Source of the DNA: an uncultured Blautia sp.
GTDB lineage: Bacteria; Bacillota; Clostridia; Lachnospirales; Lachnospiraceae
Assembly: GCA_934408705.1 (NCBI GenBank)
Contig: CAKRVL010000057.1
Span: 1-17,019, forward strand
Direction: 5' to 3'
DNA length: 17,019 nucleotides
The notes under the pieces were generated by a model, which was given only the letters and a program-made list of their open reading frames with translations, searched no databases and was not told the origin of the DNA. The position numbers and the translations under genes were made by a program. This document shows positions 5,840 through 14,367 of this stretch, in pieces (the first letter of the stretch is position 1; each line of letters starts with the position of its first letter).

Positions 5840-7918
5840 TTATTTCAGCGTAAACAGACTTTCTATTACGTTCTTTTTCTCAAACTGGTTGTTATATTCC
5901 AGAATCTTATACTCATTCAGCATAGCACTGTATTTTTCAGGAAGCTCATCGTCTGCATACCAGTTTCCATCTTTGTCACACACAGCACCTATTCCGATAA
6001 TAGGCAGCTCTTCCTTCATATTCATCAGGAACTGATTATACTCTGGCATTTCCAAACCGGCCAGCTGAAGTATATAGCTTCCAAGATAATTACAGCTAAA
6101 ATCCTCCTCCACTGTATCAGAAGGATAGTTAGTCCATATCACATATGGAGTAGTATATGTCTGCTGGCTTTCCACCAGACCAAGCTTCTGTCTGTTGCTT
6201 CCCAAAACCTCAGCCATAAAGCCTTCCTCGATCTTCGGCCAGTGATCACCAAACATTACTATCATGGTAGGCTCTTCTACCTTCTGGAAATATTCCACCA
6301 ATTCCTTGAAAGCAGAATCAGACTCTCTTGCAAGAGACAGATAGGTTTCCGCAAGTGGATATTCCTTTTTGTAATCCAGCTTAACAGAAGGCTTGAAGTT
6401 TGATTCATCTGTAGCAGTATATCCGCCATGGTTCTGCATAGTGACACAGAAAGTAAACAGCTTTTCATCTGTGCTCTTTTCCTCATAAAGACTGATGATT
6501 TTCTCAAAAGCAGCCTTATCGCTGACATAATTGCGAAGCAATTCCCTATGCTCATCCCCCCAGTTTTCCAGACTGATAAATTCATCAAAGCCCATATAAG
6601 GATAAACTAAAGCTCTGTTCCAGTTATTTGCCTTATTAGGGTGCATAGCAATTGTGTAATACCCCTGAGATTTCAGAATATCTGCCATGCCGTATTCCGG
6701 ATCACGGACATACAGCTGGTACGGGACACTTCCAGATGGCAAAAAGCTCATACTGTTTCCTGTAAGTGCCTCATATTCAGAACGGGCCGTATTGCCTCCA
6801 AATGTAGGAACATGTACCTGTCCATGTTTTACATTTTCATTAAGACTTCTGATAAACGGAAGGATCTCAACATTTGATTTTACATCTCCCACACTTTCAA
6901 AATCTGTCAGGCTCTCATTCATGATCACAATAATATTAGCAGGAGTTGTAGATACAGTTGAATTGTTTTTTTCAATGTTCTGTGCAAGCTCTTCTACCTT
7001 TTCAATAGAATATCCCTCCGGCTGTTCCACATTAAAATACGGAATTTCCCTAAAAAGAGATGATACATACCCCTCTTCCTTATAAATACGATTGATTTTC
7101 CAAAGTTTAACCTCACCGACCTTTGCCAGAACCGGCTTCAGTGAAAAGCCCAGAGCCACAACCAGCACTGCCAGAGCCGCAAACCGGAAAATTGTATTTC
7201 TTCTGCTTCTTTTTCCAAGCTCGAGCTTCTGGAATTTCAAAGCAAACTCCGCAAATACCAATGCATAGATCAAAGGGATTCCCAGCATTAGCTTAATGGT
7301 AAAGTTGTATTCTCCAACAACCTCTGCTGCTGTTCCCATTCCTACAATATCCAGCAGCAGGAATGGTTCACCACGAAATTCCATGACATAATAATTCACT
7401 ATTGCAAGAACAACAAGCAAATAGCAAAGAGCTGACGTTGCAATATTCACCTTACGGCATATGATTATCAGCAGGATAAAAATAACCGTATAAATGCTCA
7501 GATTTAAAAGCAGATCTGATGTTTTCAAGGTCAATGATGACTTTACAAGCCTAAGAAAAGTAGCAGTTGCCTTATTTCTGTATCCGGACAGCCATGTAAC
7601 CATCTGAACAAGCATCAATACAATCCCTGGAGTAAGCACCAAAAGCAGAATATCCCCTGCCTTCAGAAATGCAGTCTCTTTTATTGCATTGCAGAGCCTG
7701 TCTCCCCAGAATAGAAGTGCGAGAAATAAAATATTTCCTATTACAATTAAAAGTATCTTATTAATATTTTCTCTGGAAATCCCATTTTCTGTACTTGAAA
7801 AAGTATAAATCACCAGACCATCTATAAGCAGCAGCAAAGCAAGATTAAGGATCTGCCCCAGTGTCTGCTTCCAGCCCCCTCGCTTCTTATCACTTATATT
7901 TTCTTTTGTATTTTCCAC
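5840..7918 (-). CDS. LTA synthase family sulfatase (membrane phosphoglycerol transferase type)
   Basis: A 692-residue membrane enzyme. About seven hydrophobic segments occupy residues 20-265, then an extracellular sulfatase-fold domain from about 325 to 640. The catalytic signature is complete: MNES with the metal ligand E335, GGNTARSEYEALTG with the nucleophile T377, the substrate His in AMHPN (H426), and the metal pair in MFGDHWP (D558, H559). The family includes LtaS, which polymerises glycerol phosphate from phosphatidylglycerol, and enzymes that decorate glycans with phosphoglycerol. The exact product cannot be told from sequence. The start is GTG at 7918 with AAGAGG about 6 nt upstream. 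It is the last gene of the sua5-rpiB-dCMP deaminase operon, 16 bp after the deaminase, and a strong terminator follows. Confidence 0.9.
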   Translation of the reverse strand: MENTKENISDKKRGGWKQTLGQILNLALLLLIDGLVIYTFSSTENGISRENINKILLIVIGNILFLALLFWGDRLCNAIKETAFLKAGDILLLVLTPGIVLMLVQMVTWLSGYRNKATATFLRLVKSSLTLKTSDLLLNLSIYTVIFILLIIICRKVNIATSALCYLLVVLAIVNYYVMEFRGEPFLLLDIVGMGTAAEVVGEYNFTIKLMLGIPLIYALVFAEFALKFQKLELGKRSRRNTIFRFAALAVLVVALGFSLKPVLAKVGEVKLWKINRIYKEEGYVSSLFREIPYFNVEQPEGYSIEKVEELAQNIEKNNSTVSTTPANIIVIMNESLTDFESVGDVKSNVEILPFIRSLNENVKHGQVHVPTFGGNTARSEYEALTGNSMSFLPSGSVPYQLYVRDPEYGMADILKSQGYYTIAMHPNKANNWNRALVYPYMGFDEFISLENWGDEHRELLRNYVSDKAAFEKIISLYEEKSTDEKLFTFCVTMQNHGGYTATDESNFKPSVKLDYKKEYPLAETYLSLARESDSAFKELVEYFQKVEEPTMIVMFGDHWPKIEEGFMAEVLGSNRQKLGLVESQQTYTTPYVIWTNYPSDTVEEDFSCNYLGSYILQLAGLEMPEYNQFLMNMKEELPIIGIGAVCDKDGNWYADDELPEKYSAMLNEYKILEYNNQFEKKNVIESLFTLK

Positions 7919-7934
7919 AATAAACCTCTTTTTC

Positions 7935-8486
7935 TTATACTGTCAGCGATATCTCGCGGCCGGTTCTCTTATATTTATAATAGCGCACACCGGCTGAATC
8001 AAGCATTCTCTTAGAGGCAAGAACGGATGGAGTAGATGCATATTTGTCACAGTCATAAACCAATGTCTTGATTCCCGCCTGGATGATTGCCTTGGCACAT
8101 TCATTACACGGGAAAAGAGTGACATATATCTTGGCGCCCTCAAGGCTTCCTCCCCGATAGTTCAAGATAGCATTCAGTTCACTATGAGTCACATACAGAT
8201 ACTTGGTATCCAGTGGTTCTCCTTCTCTTGCCCATGGAAATTCATCATCTGAGCACCCCTTCGGAAAACCATTATAGCCCATGGAAAGGATCTTGTTATC
8301 CTCACTGACAATACATGCTCCCACTTGTGAGTTTGGATCCTTAGAACGCATACCGGAAAGCATGGCAACTCCCATAAAATACTCATCCCAGGTAAGATAG
8401 CCCTCACGCTTATGATTCAGGATCCCAGCTGCGCTTGCAGGCACCATCTGCATATTTTCAGTATTTTTCTGCTCTGTATTTCCCAT
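7935..8486 (-). CDS. Deoxycytidylate (dCMP) deaminase
   Basis: A 183-residue cytidine-deaminase-fold enzyme, expected to convert dCMP to dUMP for thymidylate synthesis. Zinc ligands are visible as HSE (H101 with catalytic E103) and PCNEC (C127, C130). The TSQ-like substrate segment DPNSQVGACIV and the YNGFPKGCSD loop are also present, as in ComEB/dCMP deaminases. The start at 8486 is chosen because GGAAGGAGA lies 8 nt before this ATG. An upstream ATG at 8546 would overlap rpiB by 44 bp and lacks such a site. The first 28 residues are a poorly conserved leader. It lies 16 bp after rpiB and 16 bp before the LTA-synthase-family gene, in the same operon. Confidence 0.92.
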   Translation of the reverse strand: MGNTEQKNTENMQMVPASAAGILNHKREGYLTWDEYFMGVAMLSGMRSKDPNSQVGACIVSEDNKILSMGYNGFPKGCSDDEFPWAREGEPLDTKYLYVTHSELNAILNYRGGSLEGAKIYVTLFPCNECAKAIIQAGIKTLVYDCDKYASTPSVLASKRMLDSAGVRYYKYKRTGREISLTV

Positions 8487-8502
8487 AGAAGTGCTCTCCT
8501 TC

Positions 8503-8937
8503 CTATTCTGTTTCAATCTGGGCAATTCTGCGAATATGTCTTTCATCTCCTGAAAACGGAGTATTCAGGAAAGTATCTACAATTTTAACTGCCAGCCCAG
8601 GACCAACTACACGGCCTCCCAAAGCCAGAATATTGGCATCATTATGAAGTCTTGTCGCTTCTGCTGTAAAACAATCTGTACATACTGCTGCACGGATTCC
8701 CTTGATCTTATTTGCTGTAATAGAGATTCCAATACCTGTTCCACATACAAGGATACCAAGCTCACATTCTCCATCCAAAATGCCGTGTGCAACCTTTTTT
8801 GCATAAATAGGATAATCTGTGGACTCTGTGCTGTAACAGCCGTAATCTTTGTATTCGATTTTCTTCTCTTCCAGATATTTGATGATCTCCTGTTTCAATT
8901 CAAATCCGCCGTGGTCACTACCTAATGCTACTTTCAT
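8503..8937 (-). CDS. rpiB: Ribose-5-phosphate isomerase B
   Basis: A 144-residue RpiB/LacAB-family sugar isomerase that interconverts ribulose 5-phosphate and ribose 5-phosphate in the pentose phosphate pathway. The N terminus MKVALGSDHGGFELK holds the substrate-binding Asp-His pair (D8, H9). The catalytic Cys is in VCGTGIGISI (C65), and H98 in RLHNDAN is the usual ring-opening residue. Length matches the family (about 140-150). The ATG begins one base after the stop of the upstream sua5-type gene, whose last codons (GGGAGAGAA) also supply the ribosome binding site, so the two are translationally coupled. Confidence 0.96.
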   Translation of the reverse strand: MKVALGSDHGGFELKQEIIKYLEEKKIEYKDYGCYSTESTDYPIYAKKVAHGILDGECELGILVCGTGIGISITANKIKGIRAAVCTDCFTAEATRLHNDANILALGGRVVGPGLAVKIVDTFLNTPFSGDERHIRRIAQIETE

Positions 8938-8938
8938 T

Positions 8939-10003
8939 TTATTCTCTCCCTACATTAATTATTTTATGTCCGGCTGCCTTTAAAAGCCGGTTCATGATTG
9001 CCTGTCCCATCTTTGGGGTATAAAAGGCTTCTGAATATATTTTGCTCACCTGGCACTGGTCAAACTCTCTCAGTACCTCATAAAGATTGTGGGCAATGGT
9101 TTCTTCTGCCTCCCTGCTTCCGATGCACTTCACTGTGCCAAGAGGATATCTTGAAAGAGTCTCTTCCGTAGCAATCACTCCTGACTGCAGCCCTTTCTCC
9201 TGATCCTCCTTTACAAACTGATTGATGGCATTTATCACATCCTCAGTTGCACCTTCCACAATAGCAAGATCTGCCTTTGGTGCATAATGACGGTACTTCA
9301 TTCCCGGTGCTTTGGGATGGACCTTACTGTCAGGCTTGATCAGCCCCTTATCCATCCGTACTTCTCCCAGAACCTGCTGAAGCATTTCCAGAGAAATATA
9401 TCCTGGTCTTAAAACCACAGGAACTGACTCTGTAAAATCCACAATAGTAGATTCCAGCCCGATTCCCACAGGACCACCATCAATGATCATATCAATAGCA
9501 TCTCCCAGATCCTCCTCTACATGCTGGGCAGTAGTAGGACTCGGTCTGCCGGAGGTATTAGCACTTGGTGCTGCAACATATCCACCAGCATCACGGATCA
9601 GCTCCGCTGCCACAGGATCGCTTGGAAACCGCACTGCCACACTGTTAAGGCCTCCGGTTGTCTCCAACGGAACCAGCTCTGATTTTTCAAAAATCATGGT
9701 GAGAGGACCTGGCCAGAATTTCTCAGCCAGAAGCTTTGCCTTCTCCGGTACCTCCTTGACAATAGGATACAATGCCTCAAGCTCTGCAATATGCACGATC
9801 AAAGGATTGTCAGAGGGACGCCCCTTAGCCGCATAAATTTTCCTGGAGGCCATAGGATCAAGAGCATTTCCGCCAAGACCATAGACAGTCTCCGTAGGAA
9901 AAGCTACCAGACCTCCCTGCTTCAATATTTTTCCGCCTCTGGCAAGAGCCTCATGATCAATTTTCTCTGCCGTCATGGCTATAATTTCTGCTTTCATTTT
10001 CAT
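8939..10003 (-). CDS. L-threonylcarbamoyladenylate synthase (Sua5/YwlC type)
   Basis: A 354-residue enzyme that makes threonylcarbamoyl-AMP from Thr, bicarbonate and ATP for the t6A37 modification of ANN-decoding tRNAs. The YrdC-like domain shows PTETVYGLG (36-44), KGRPSDNPL (60-68), FWPGPLT (96-102) and PSANTSGRPSPT (146-157). The linker PGMKYRHYAP (233-242) and a C-terminal Sua5 domain make this the long form, not the short TsaC. The first of two close ATGs (10003, 9997) is used. The ribosome site is weak for both. It is the first gene of a four-gene operon with a promoter at 10035-10064. The dedicated tRNA t6A partners TsaB, TsaD and TsaE are not in this window. Confidence 0.95.
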   Translation of the reverse strand: MKMKAEIIAMTAEKIDHEALARGGKILKQGGLVAFPTETVYGLGGNALDPMASRKIYAAKGRPSDNPLIVHIAELEALYPIVKEVPEKAKLLAEKFWPGPLTMIFEKSELVPLETTGGLNSVAVRFPSDPVAAELIRDAGGYVAAPSANTSGRPSPTTAQHVEEDLGDAIDMIIDGGPVGIGLESTIVDFTESVPVVLRPGYISLEMLQQVLGEVRMDKGLIKPDSKVHPKAPGMKYRHYAPKADLAIVEGATEDVINAINQFVKEDQEKGLQSGVIATEETLSRYPLGTVKCIGSREAEETIAHNLYEVLREFDQCQVSKIYSEAFYTPKMGQAIMNRLLKAAGHKIINVGRE

Positions 10004-10034
10004 CCAGCTTTCTTTTTGATTTTCAGCATTTCTA

Positions 10035-10064
10035 ACTATAACACCAGTTCTGAATTCGTGTCAA
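10035..10064 (-). promoter_or_regulatory. SigA-type extended -10 promoter of the sua5-rpiB-dCMP deaminase-LTA synthase operon
   Basis: On the minus strand TTGACA (10059-10064) lies 18 bp before TATAGT (10035-10040), which has an upstream TG (TGTTATAGT). The -35 overlaps the stop codon of the DUF2298 gene. The predicted start is about 25 bp before the ATG at 10003. No terminator is seen between the DUF2298 gene and this promoter, so read-through from above is also possible. Confidence 0.7.
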
Positions 10065-12334
10065 TCCACCTTGACAATATATGTTCCTGAATCTTCGTCC
10101 ATAAACATAATTTCTCCGAGGGACTGAAGCAGCTCATTATTCAAAGTATCCTCGTACTTTTCTTTTTCCTTGGAACCTACAAAAATATAAGAAACATCAT
10201 ATTCGTTGAGAAGGTTTCTCACCTGGAGCTCGTCCTCTGAAGTATAGATTGCTGCAATATCATCTCTCTTTCTATTCAGGTCATCAGTGTCATTTCTCCA
10301 CAACCATTCGTGAACATACCAGCCCAGAATGGTAGGCAGGCCGGTGGATGCCGATACACGCTCATAACCTGTATAGCTGTCTCCATTTGCCTCCAATACA
10401 ACAGGCGCCCCTTTTATATTCTCCTTCAGCCACTGAATAGCTGCTGCATCCTCTGGAAAATCTGTTTCCAGATATCCCAATGCATAGAGTCCCTGATACT
10501 TAGATGTATCCAGCACATTTCCAAACCATGAATCTACGCTTATTCCAAAATACCCCACTGTCCAGGTCAGGAAAAACAGACAGATTCCGGAAATTATTTT
10601 AAACAGCTTCTGCTTCGATACCACAAGCAATCTGAAAATTCCATATCCCATTGTCAGCGCAAATATAATATATGCCTGGTAAGTAAGCTTAAACATGGTG
10701 TTTGCTCTGGCATTTCCATTCTCGTAAATATCACGTACATAAACCAGCTCCGGGATCACAACCAGACCAATAGCACAAATTCCTAAAAGAATAGCAAAAA
10801 GATCAGCTGTCCTGATTGCTTTCATTAACCGATAAAGACTCTTATGCTCCATATTCCGAAGCTTTTCCCATAAAATAGCTGCTATGAACGTAATGACAAG
10901 AACTGCCGGCAATCCCCAAAGTACCATAAGCTGATAAAAATACGAATGGTATTTTGCAATTCCCACGCCATCTACCATAGTATCAAACTGTAAAGTAAAT
11001 GGCAGGATCACCAGATAAGCGATCAGATAGATCTCCAGCATCTGCGCCACAGTCACTGCCAGAATTTTTTTTATTTTACCCTGGAATCTGATAATGTTTG
11101 CAAATAAAACTGTTCCCAGGGTGACTGTATAATAAATAACAAAGTCCCAGAAGTTTGTCCACTGGAACATTCCCAGGATCACGCTTACCACCAGCAGATG
11201 TGGCATGAAAAGCTGCTCCTTCCAGAAGCCCTTTTCTTTCATGGTAACATCCACAGGTACCGTCTTCTTACGAACACCACGAAGCCATACATATAGCAGC
11301 GCTATGATCAGTAGCACAAACATAATATTTACCACATGGGCATGAAGATCTCCCAGTATAAAAGAATAACAGGGAAACTCATGTATGGTACGGTCTTCTT
11401 CCCGATAAGGATTATATCCGATATAACGGGTTGCATCCGGAAACCAGTAGCTGCTCACTTCCTGTCCCGTAAGCTTCTCTATCAGTGGAATGATCCTTGC
11501 ATAGATAACATAATGCATATTTCCGGCAATGGAAACAGCTGTACCCGCTGTTACTCCGGCTGCAAAAGGAATCCCTCTCATGATCCTTTCACTTTTTAGC
11601 TGTCCCTTCATCCTGTCTGTCATCATCTGATAAACCAAGGAAAAAGGCATTATGAATGCAAGTCCCGCTACAAAGGTACGCATAAGATTATATGTCAGCT
11701 CTACCTTCGTATGGGAAAGCTTGGTGAGAAATACTGCAAAATACTGCCCGCCATAGTAATAATTAATGTGTCCCTGGGAATACCACAGATCCCTTGCCGG
11801 AAGCACATTACTTCTCATCATGGCTTCCATGAAGCCATAATCCATAAACTTCTCTGTTCCATATGCCGCCGGATGAAAGCCTGCCAGATAAGTCCACATA
11901 AGGAATGCAGCGAAAAACAGCATTTCCTCCCAGTAGATCAGTGAAATATTATCCACAGGAAAACATTCAAGCTTTTCCCTTGACTCCTTCTTAAGCAAAA
12001 ACAGACAACTTACTGCACAAGCTATGGTCACACCCACACAGGTCAGAGTGTGAAAGGGAACCAGTCTGATTGACACCAACAGCCAGGTAATAAATCCAGT
12101 GGCAGCAATAGCAAGAACTTTAGAAAAGATCCAGCCCTTGTCTTCAAATCGCCAGAACAGCCTTCCGGTAACCGGCATTGCCGCAAAGCCCATCACCGCT
12201 GCCAGAAGCCACCATGTCCAGAAAGTCCATACGTCTCCTTTCAGCAGAAATGCAGATAAACCAAGCATCACAGCGGATAGCACCAGCTTGATTATCATTT
12301 GTATATTAAATATTTTCTTACTGTTCTGTTCCAT
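10061..12334 (-). CDS. DUF2298 ('YYY' domain) multi-pass membrane protein, probable GT-C-type transferase
   Basis: A 757-residue protein with about 12 or more hydrophobic segments and a soluble C-terminal part (from about residue 640). It carries the DUF2298 signature: an early Asp loop (MDYGF, D165), the Tyr triad in INYYYGGQY (192-194), and HEFPCYSFILGDLHAH (318-333). This family is known from Chloroflexi, archaea and some Firmicutes and has no firmly assigned reaction. The Asp-bearing first external loop and the overall shape resemble GT-C glycosyltransferases that use polyprenyl-phosphate sugars. The start at 12334 is preferred because GGGAGA lies about 10 nt before it. The ATG at 12355 has no ribosome site. 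It overlaps the preceding membrane protein gene by 17 bp, so the two are coupled and may act together. Confidence 0.85.
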   Translation of the reverse strand: MEQNSKKIFNIQMIIKLVLSAVMLGLSAFLLKGDVWTFWTWWLLAAVMGFAAMPVTGRLFWRFEDKGWIFSKVLAIAATGFITWLLVSIRLVPFHTLTCVGVTIACAVSCLFLLKKESREKLECFPVDNISLIYWEEMLFFAAFLMWTYLAGFHPAAYGTEKFMDYGFMEAMMRSNVLPARDLWYSQGHINYYYGGQYFAVFLTKLSHTKVELTYNLMRTFVAGLAFIMPFSLVYQMMTDRMKGQLKSERIMRGIPFAAGVTAGTAVSIAGNMHYVIYARIIPLIEKLTGQEVSSYWFPDATRYIGYNPYREEDRTIHEFPCYSFILGDLHAHVVNIMFVLLIIALLYVWLRGVRKKTVPVDVTMKEKGFWKEQLFMPHLLVVSVILGMFQWTNFWDFVIYYTVTLGTVLFANIIRFQGKIKKILAVTVAQMLEIYLIAYLVILPFTLQFDTMVDGVGIAKYHSYFYQLMVLWGLPAVLVITFIAAILWEKLRNMEHKSLYRLMKAIRTADLFAILLGICAIGLVVIPELVYVRDIYENGNARANTMFKLTYQAYIIFALTMGYGIFRLLVVSKQKLFKIISGICLFFLTWTVGYFGISVDSWFGNVLDTSKYQGLYALGYLETDFPEDAAAIQWLKENIKGAPVVLEANGDSYTGYERVSASTGLPTILGWYVHEWLWRNDTDDLNRKRDDIAAIYTSEDELQVRNLLNEYDVSYIFVGSKEKEKYEDTLNNELLQSLGEIMFMDEDSGTYIVKVD

Positions 12335-14300
12335 AAATTCTAATTCTCCCATCATCTGACTGATACTTTAAAGGGTATGTATCCGCTATCACATCCTCAC
12401 GACATTCATTCTCCTCAAATGTCATTCCATCCTCAAAAAGGATATATGTAATCTTTTCTTTCTGTACCGTTTCTCTTAAAGTTTCCTGATTGTCAGTAGT
12501 ATAAATCTTTACCGCCTGATCCTTTCTGTAAGCTGTATCATAGCCTGCCGACCAGGCATAATAAGGCCATCCCAGATACAACATTACTCCGGACATGGTC
12601 ACCTCATTCAGGCTGTATTCCGGTGTCAGGATCAAATCATCCTTCTCCAGATTATCAGAAAGCCAGGCTGTTACACTGCTATTTAGGTCTACTGCAAGCC
12701 GATGCCCTGAATCATTATCCTTTAAGATAACTACAAAGTCATAAATGCCGGTTACAGTCAGGCTAAGTGCCAAAACCATTCCCAGAATTTTCCCCGTAAT
12801 ACGCCATCTGTTCCACAACTGATACACAGCCTCCGCCCAGAAAACAGTAAGAAACCCATAAGCAATCATAATATATTTATGATTTACCCCTATATCCGGT
12901 GTAAGAGAAAACAAAAATGCAAAACATACAGGAAAAAGCATGCTGACAGCTGCTGCCCTCTCCCTTCTTTTCAGGAAAAAGCAAAGCAGAAGCACTCCCA
13001 GAAAGACAATGCCGCTGATTTCAAACAGATAAGCAGCCACTCCGGCAACAGATTTATCTTCTGCCAGAAATCCCCAATATATGGAAGGAGATACAATGCT
13101 TCCATTTACAAATACCTTAGACTGGACTTCTGAAAGCAGCACAGTCACAGCTGCCAGGATCAGATAATCCAGCTTTCCATCAGAAAAAACGGCAAATCCC
13201 ATAAGGATCAGAAGCCCGCCTATTACAGTCGCACCATTCCAGAAGGAACAGCTGCCAAGCAGCACGCCTGCCAGAAGAGCTGTTCCCGGCATCCGGCATC
13301 TCCACGCCGCACTGGTAACAAATCGCTTCTTCATCCAGAGAAGACCTTTTTCTTCATGAGCACAGCCAGCCTCCAGTGAATCCATAAAAACCCAGAGTAC
13401 AATAGCCGTCACCAAAAGTCCGAAGCTTAAATGTCTCTGGTTCAGGTACACATTAAAATTCCAAAATCCCCAGTTCTCGTAGGTAGTATATCCAATAAAA
13501 CTGGTGTTCTCTGCAAGTGTTTTCCACAAATCACCAGCCTGTATATGCTCGTATGCAAATCGAAAAAAGGCTGTCCCACTGCGAAATACTACAAAAAGCA
13601 CCGACATAACTCCCACGCTCATTTTTCCGAAAAGGCGCCTGGCCAGAGAATACAACATCATAAAGAAGCACCACAGAGACAGACTGCTTACAATATTATA
13701 GGCAAGATCAATCCGTAATCCAAGATACTCCAGGTTTCCGGTAAGGAACTGAAACATAAAATGATATTTCACATCCTCTCCCCCGAAATGAGGATACTGA
13801 GTAGGAAAGTTATTTCCCAGGGAAAAGGATCTTATCATAGCAGTATGAGGTGCGTAATCACTGAATACTGAATATCCGGAATATAAATACCCTTCGCTGA
13901 CATGAAATACATAGAACATGATCCAGGTAATTCCCCAAAGCAATATCAGGAAGAAAAATATCTCCTTCCCTGGCGGAAGCTTATCTCGCAAGCTATCCTC
14001 TTTTACTGACAGTGATGTCCTTCTTCTGTAATAACGCAGGAGAAGAAAAACCCCCGCTGCAGTCATCACCACCATATTGGCTCCAAAAAGAGGCTTTCCC
14101 GCCTCAGAATATACACTGAGCAGCCATGCCACTATATAAACCGCCCAGGTCATAAACAGCACACCGGAACCAAAGGTTCCTGCAAATATCACCCAAAAAG
14201 GCGTGACTCCCTTTTCTCTTATCCTTTGTTCTGACAGAAGCTTTCTGCTGATCTCTCTTCCCAGCAATATTGCCAGAATCAGATATACACATCCTAACAT
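12318..14300 (-). CDS. Large multi-pass membrane protein, probable GT-C-like relative of its neighbour
   Basis: A 660-residue protein with about 12 hydrophobic segments and a C-terminal soluble domain of about 130 residues. The first external loop contains GYSVFSDYAPHTAMIRSF (Asp148, His152) followed by YPHFGGEDVKYHFMFQFL (near residue 180), the same position and style as the Asp loop and YYY region of the DUF2298 protein encoded next. The C terminus (LGWPYYAWSAGYD, then TYILFEDG) also mirrors the neighbour's GWYVHEWLWRND and SYIFVGSKE. I infer a diverged paralogue of GT-C type. I cannot name the substrate. The start at 14300 is chosen for GAGGG at 7 nt and for a promoter at 14331-14359. The ATG at 14384 would overlap cwlD and precede that promoter. 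Confidence 0.75.
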   Translation of the reverse strand: MLGCVYLILAILLGREISRKLLSEQRIREKGVTPFWVIFAGTFGSGVLFMTWAVYIVAWLLSVYSEAGKPLFGANMVVMTAAGVFLLLRYYRRRTSLSVKEDSLRDKLPPGKEIFFFLILLWGITWIMFYVFHVSEGYLYSGYSVFSDYAPHTAMIRSFSLGNNFPTQYPHFGGEDVKYHFMFQFLTGNLEYLGLRIDLAYNIVSSLSLWCFFMMLYSLARRLFGKMSVGVMSVLFVVFRSGTAFFRFAYEHIQAGDLWKTLAENTSFIGYTTYENWGFWNFNVYLNQRHLSFGLLVTAIVLWVFMDSLEAGCAHEEKGLLWMKKRFVTSAAWRCRMPGTALLAGVLLGSCSFWNGATVIGGLLILMGFAVFSDGKLDYLILAAVTVLLSEVQSKVFVNGSIVSPSIYWGFLAEDKSVAGVAAYLFEISGIVFLGVLLLCFFLKRRERAAAVSMLFPVCFAFLFSLTPDIGVNHKYIMIAYGFLTVFWAEAVYQLWNRWRITGKILGMVLALSLTVTGIYDFVVILKDNDSGHRLAVDLNSSVTAWLSDNLEKDDLILTPEYSLNEVTMSGVMLYLGWPYYAWSAGYDTAYRKDQAVKIYTTDNQETLRETVQKEKITYILFEDGMTFEENECREDVIADTYPLKYQSDDGRIRIYGTEQ

Positions 14301-14330
14301 AGTATTCCCTCGCTTCTTTTTTTCCAGTTC

Positions 14331-14359
14331 AGTATAGCAGAATCGTCTGCTTCTGAAAA
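14331..14359 (-). promoter_or_regulatory. Candidate SigA-type promoter of the membrane-protein pair
   Basis: TTTTCA (14354-14359) lies 17 bp before TATACT (14331-14336) on the minus strand, with TG one base upstream of the -10 (TGCTATACT). It starts 9 bp after the end of the cwlD reading frame, and transcription from here would enter the 660-residue membrane protein gene at its preferred ATG. Confidence 0.55.
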
Positions 14360-14367
14360 GTAGTATC

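Noticed and set aside
5816..6403. A 195-codon open frame on the plus strand
   Set aside because: Antisense to the catalytic domain of the LTA-synthase-family gene, whose motifs are intact.
8487..8546. Upstream ATG at 8546 for the dCMP deaminase
   Set aside because: It overlaps rpiB by 44 bp and lacks a ribosome site. The ATG at 8486 has an ideal GGAAGGAGA at 8 nt.
10071..10080. TTGACA-like box on the plus strand
   Set aside because: It lies inside the end of the DUF2298 gene with no downstream -10 or plus-strand gene to serve.
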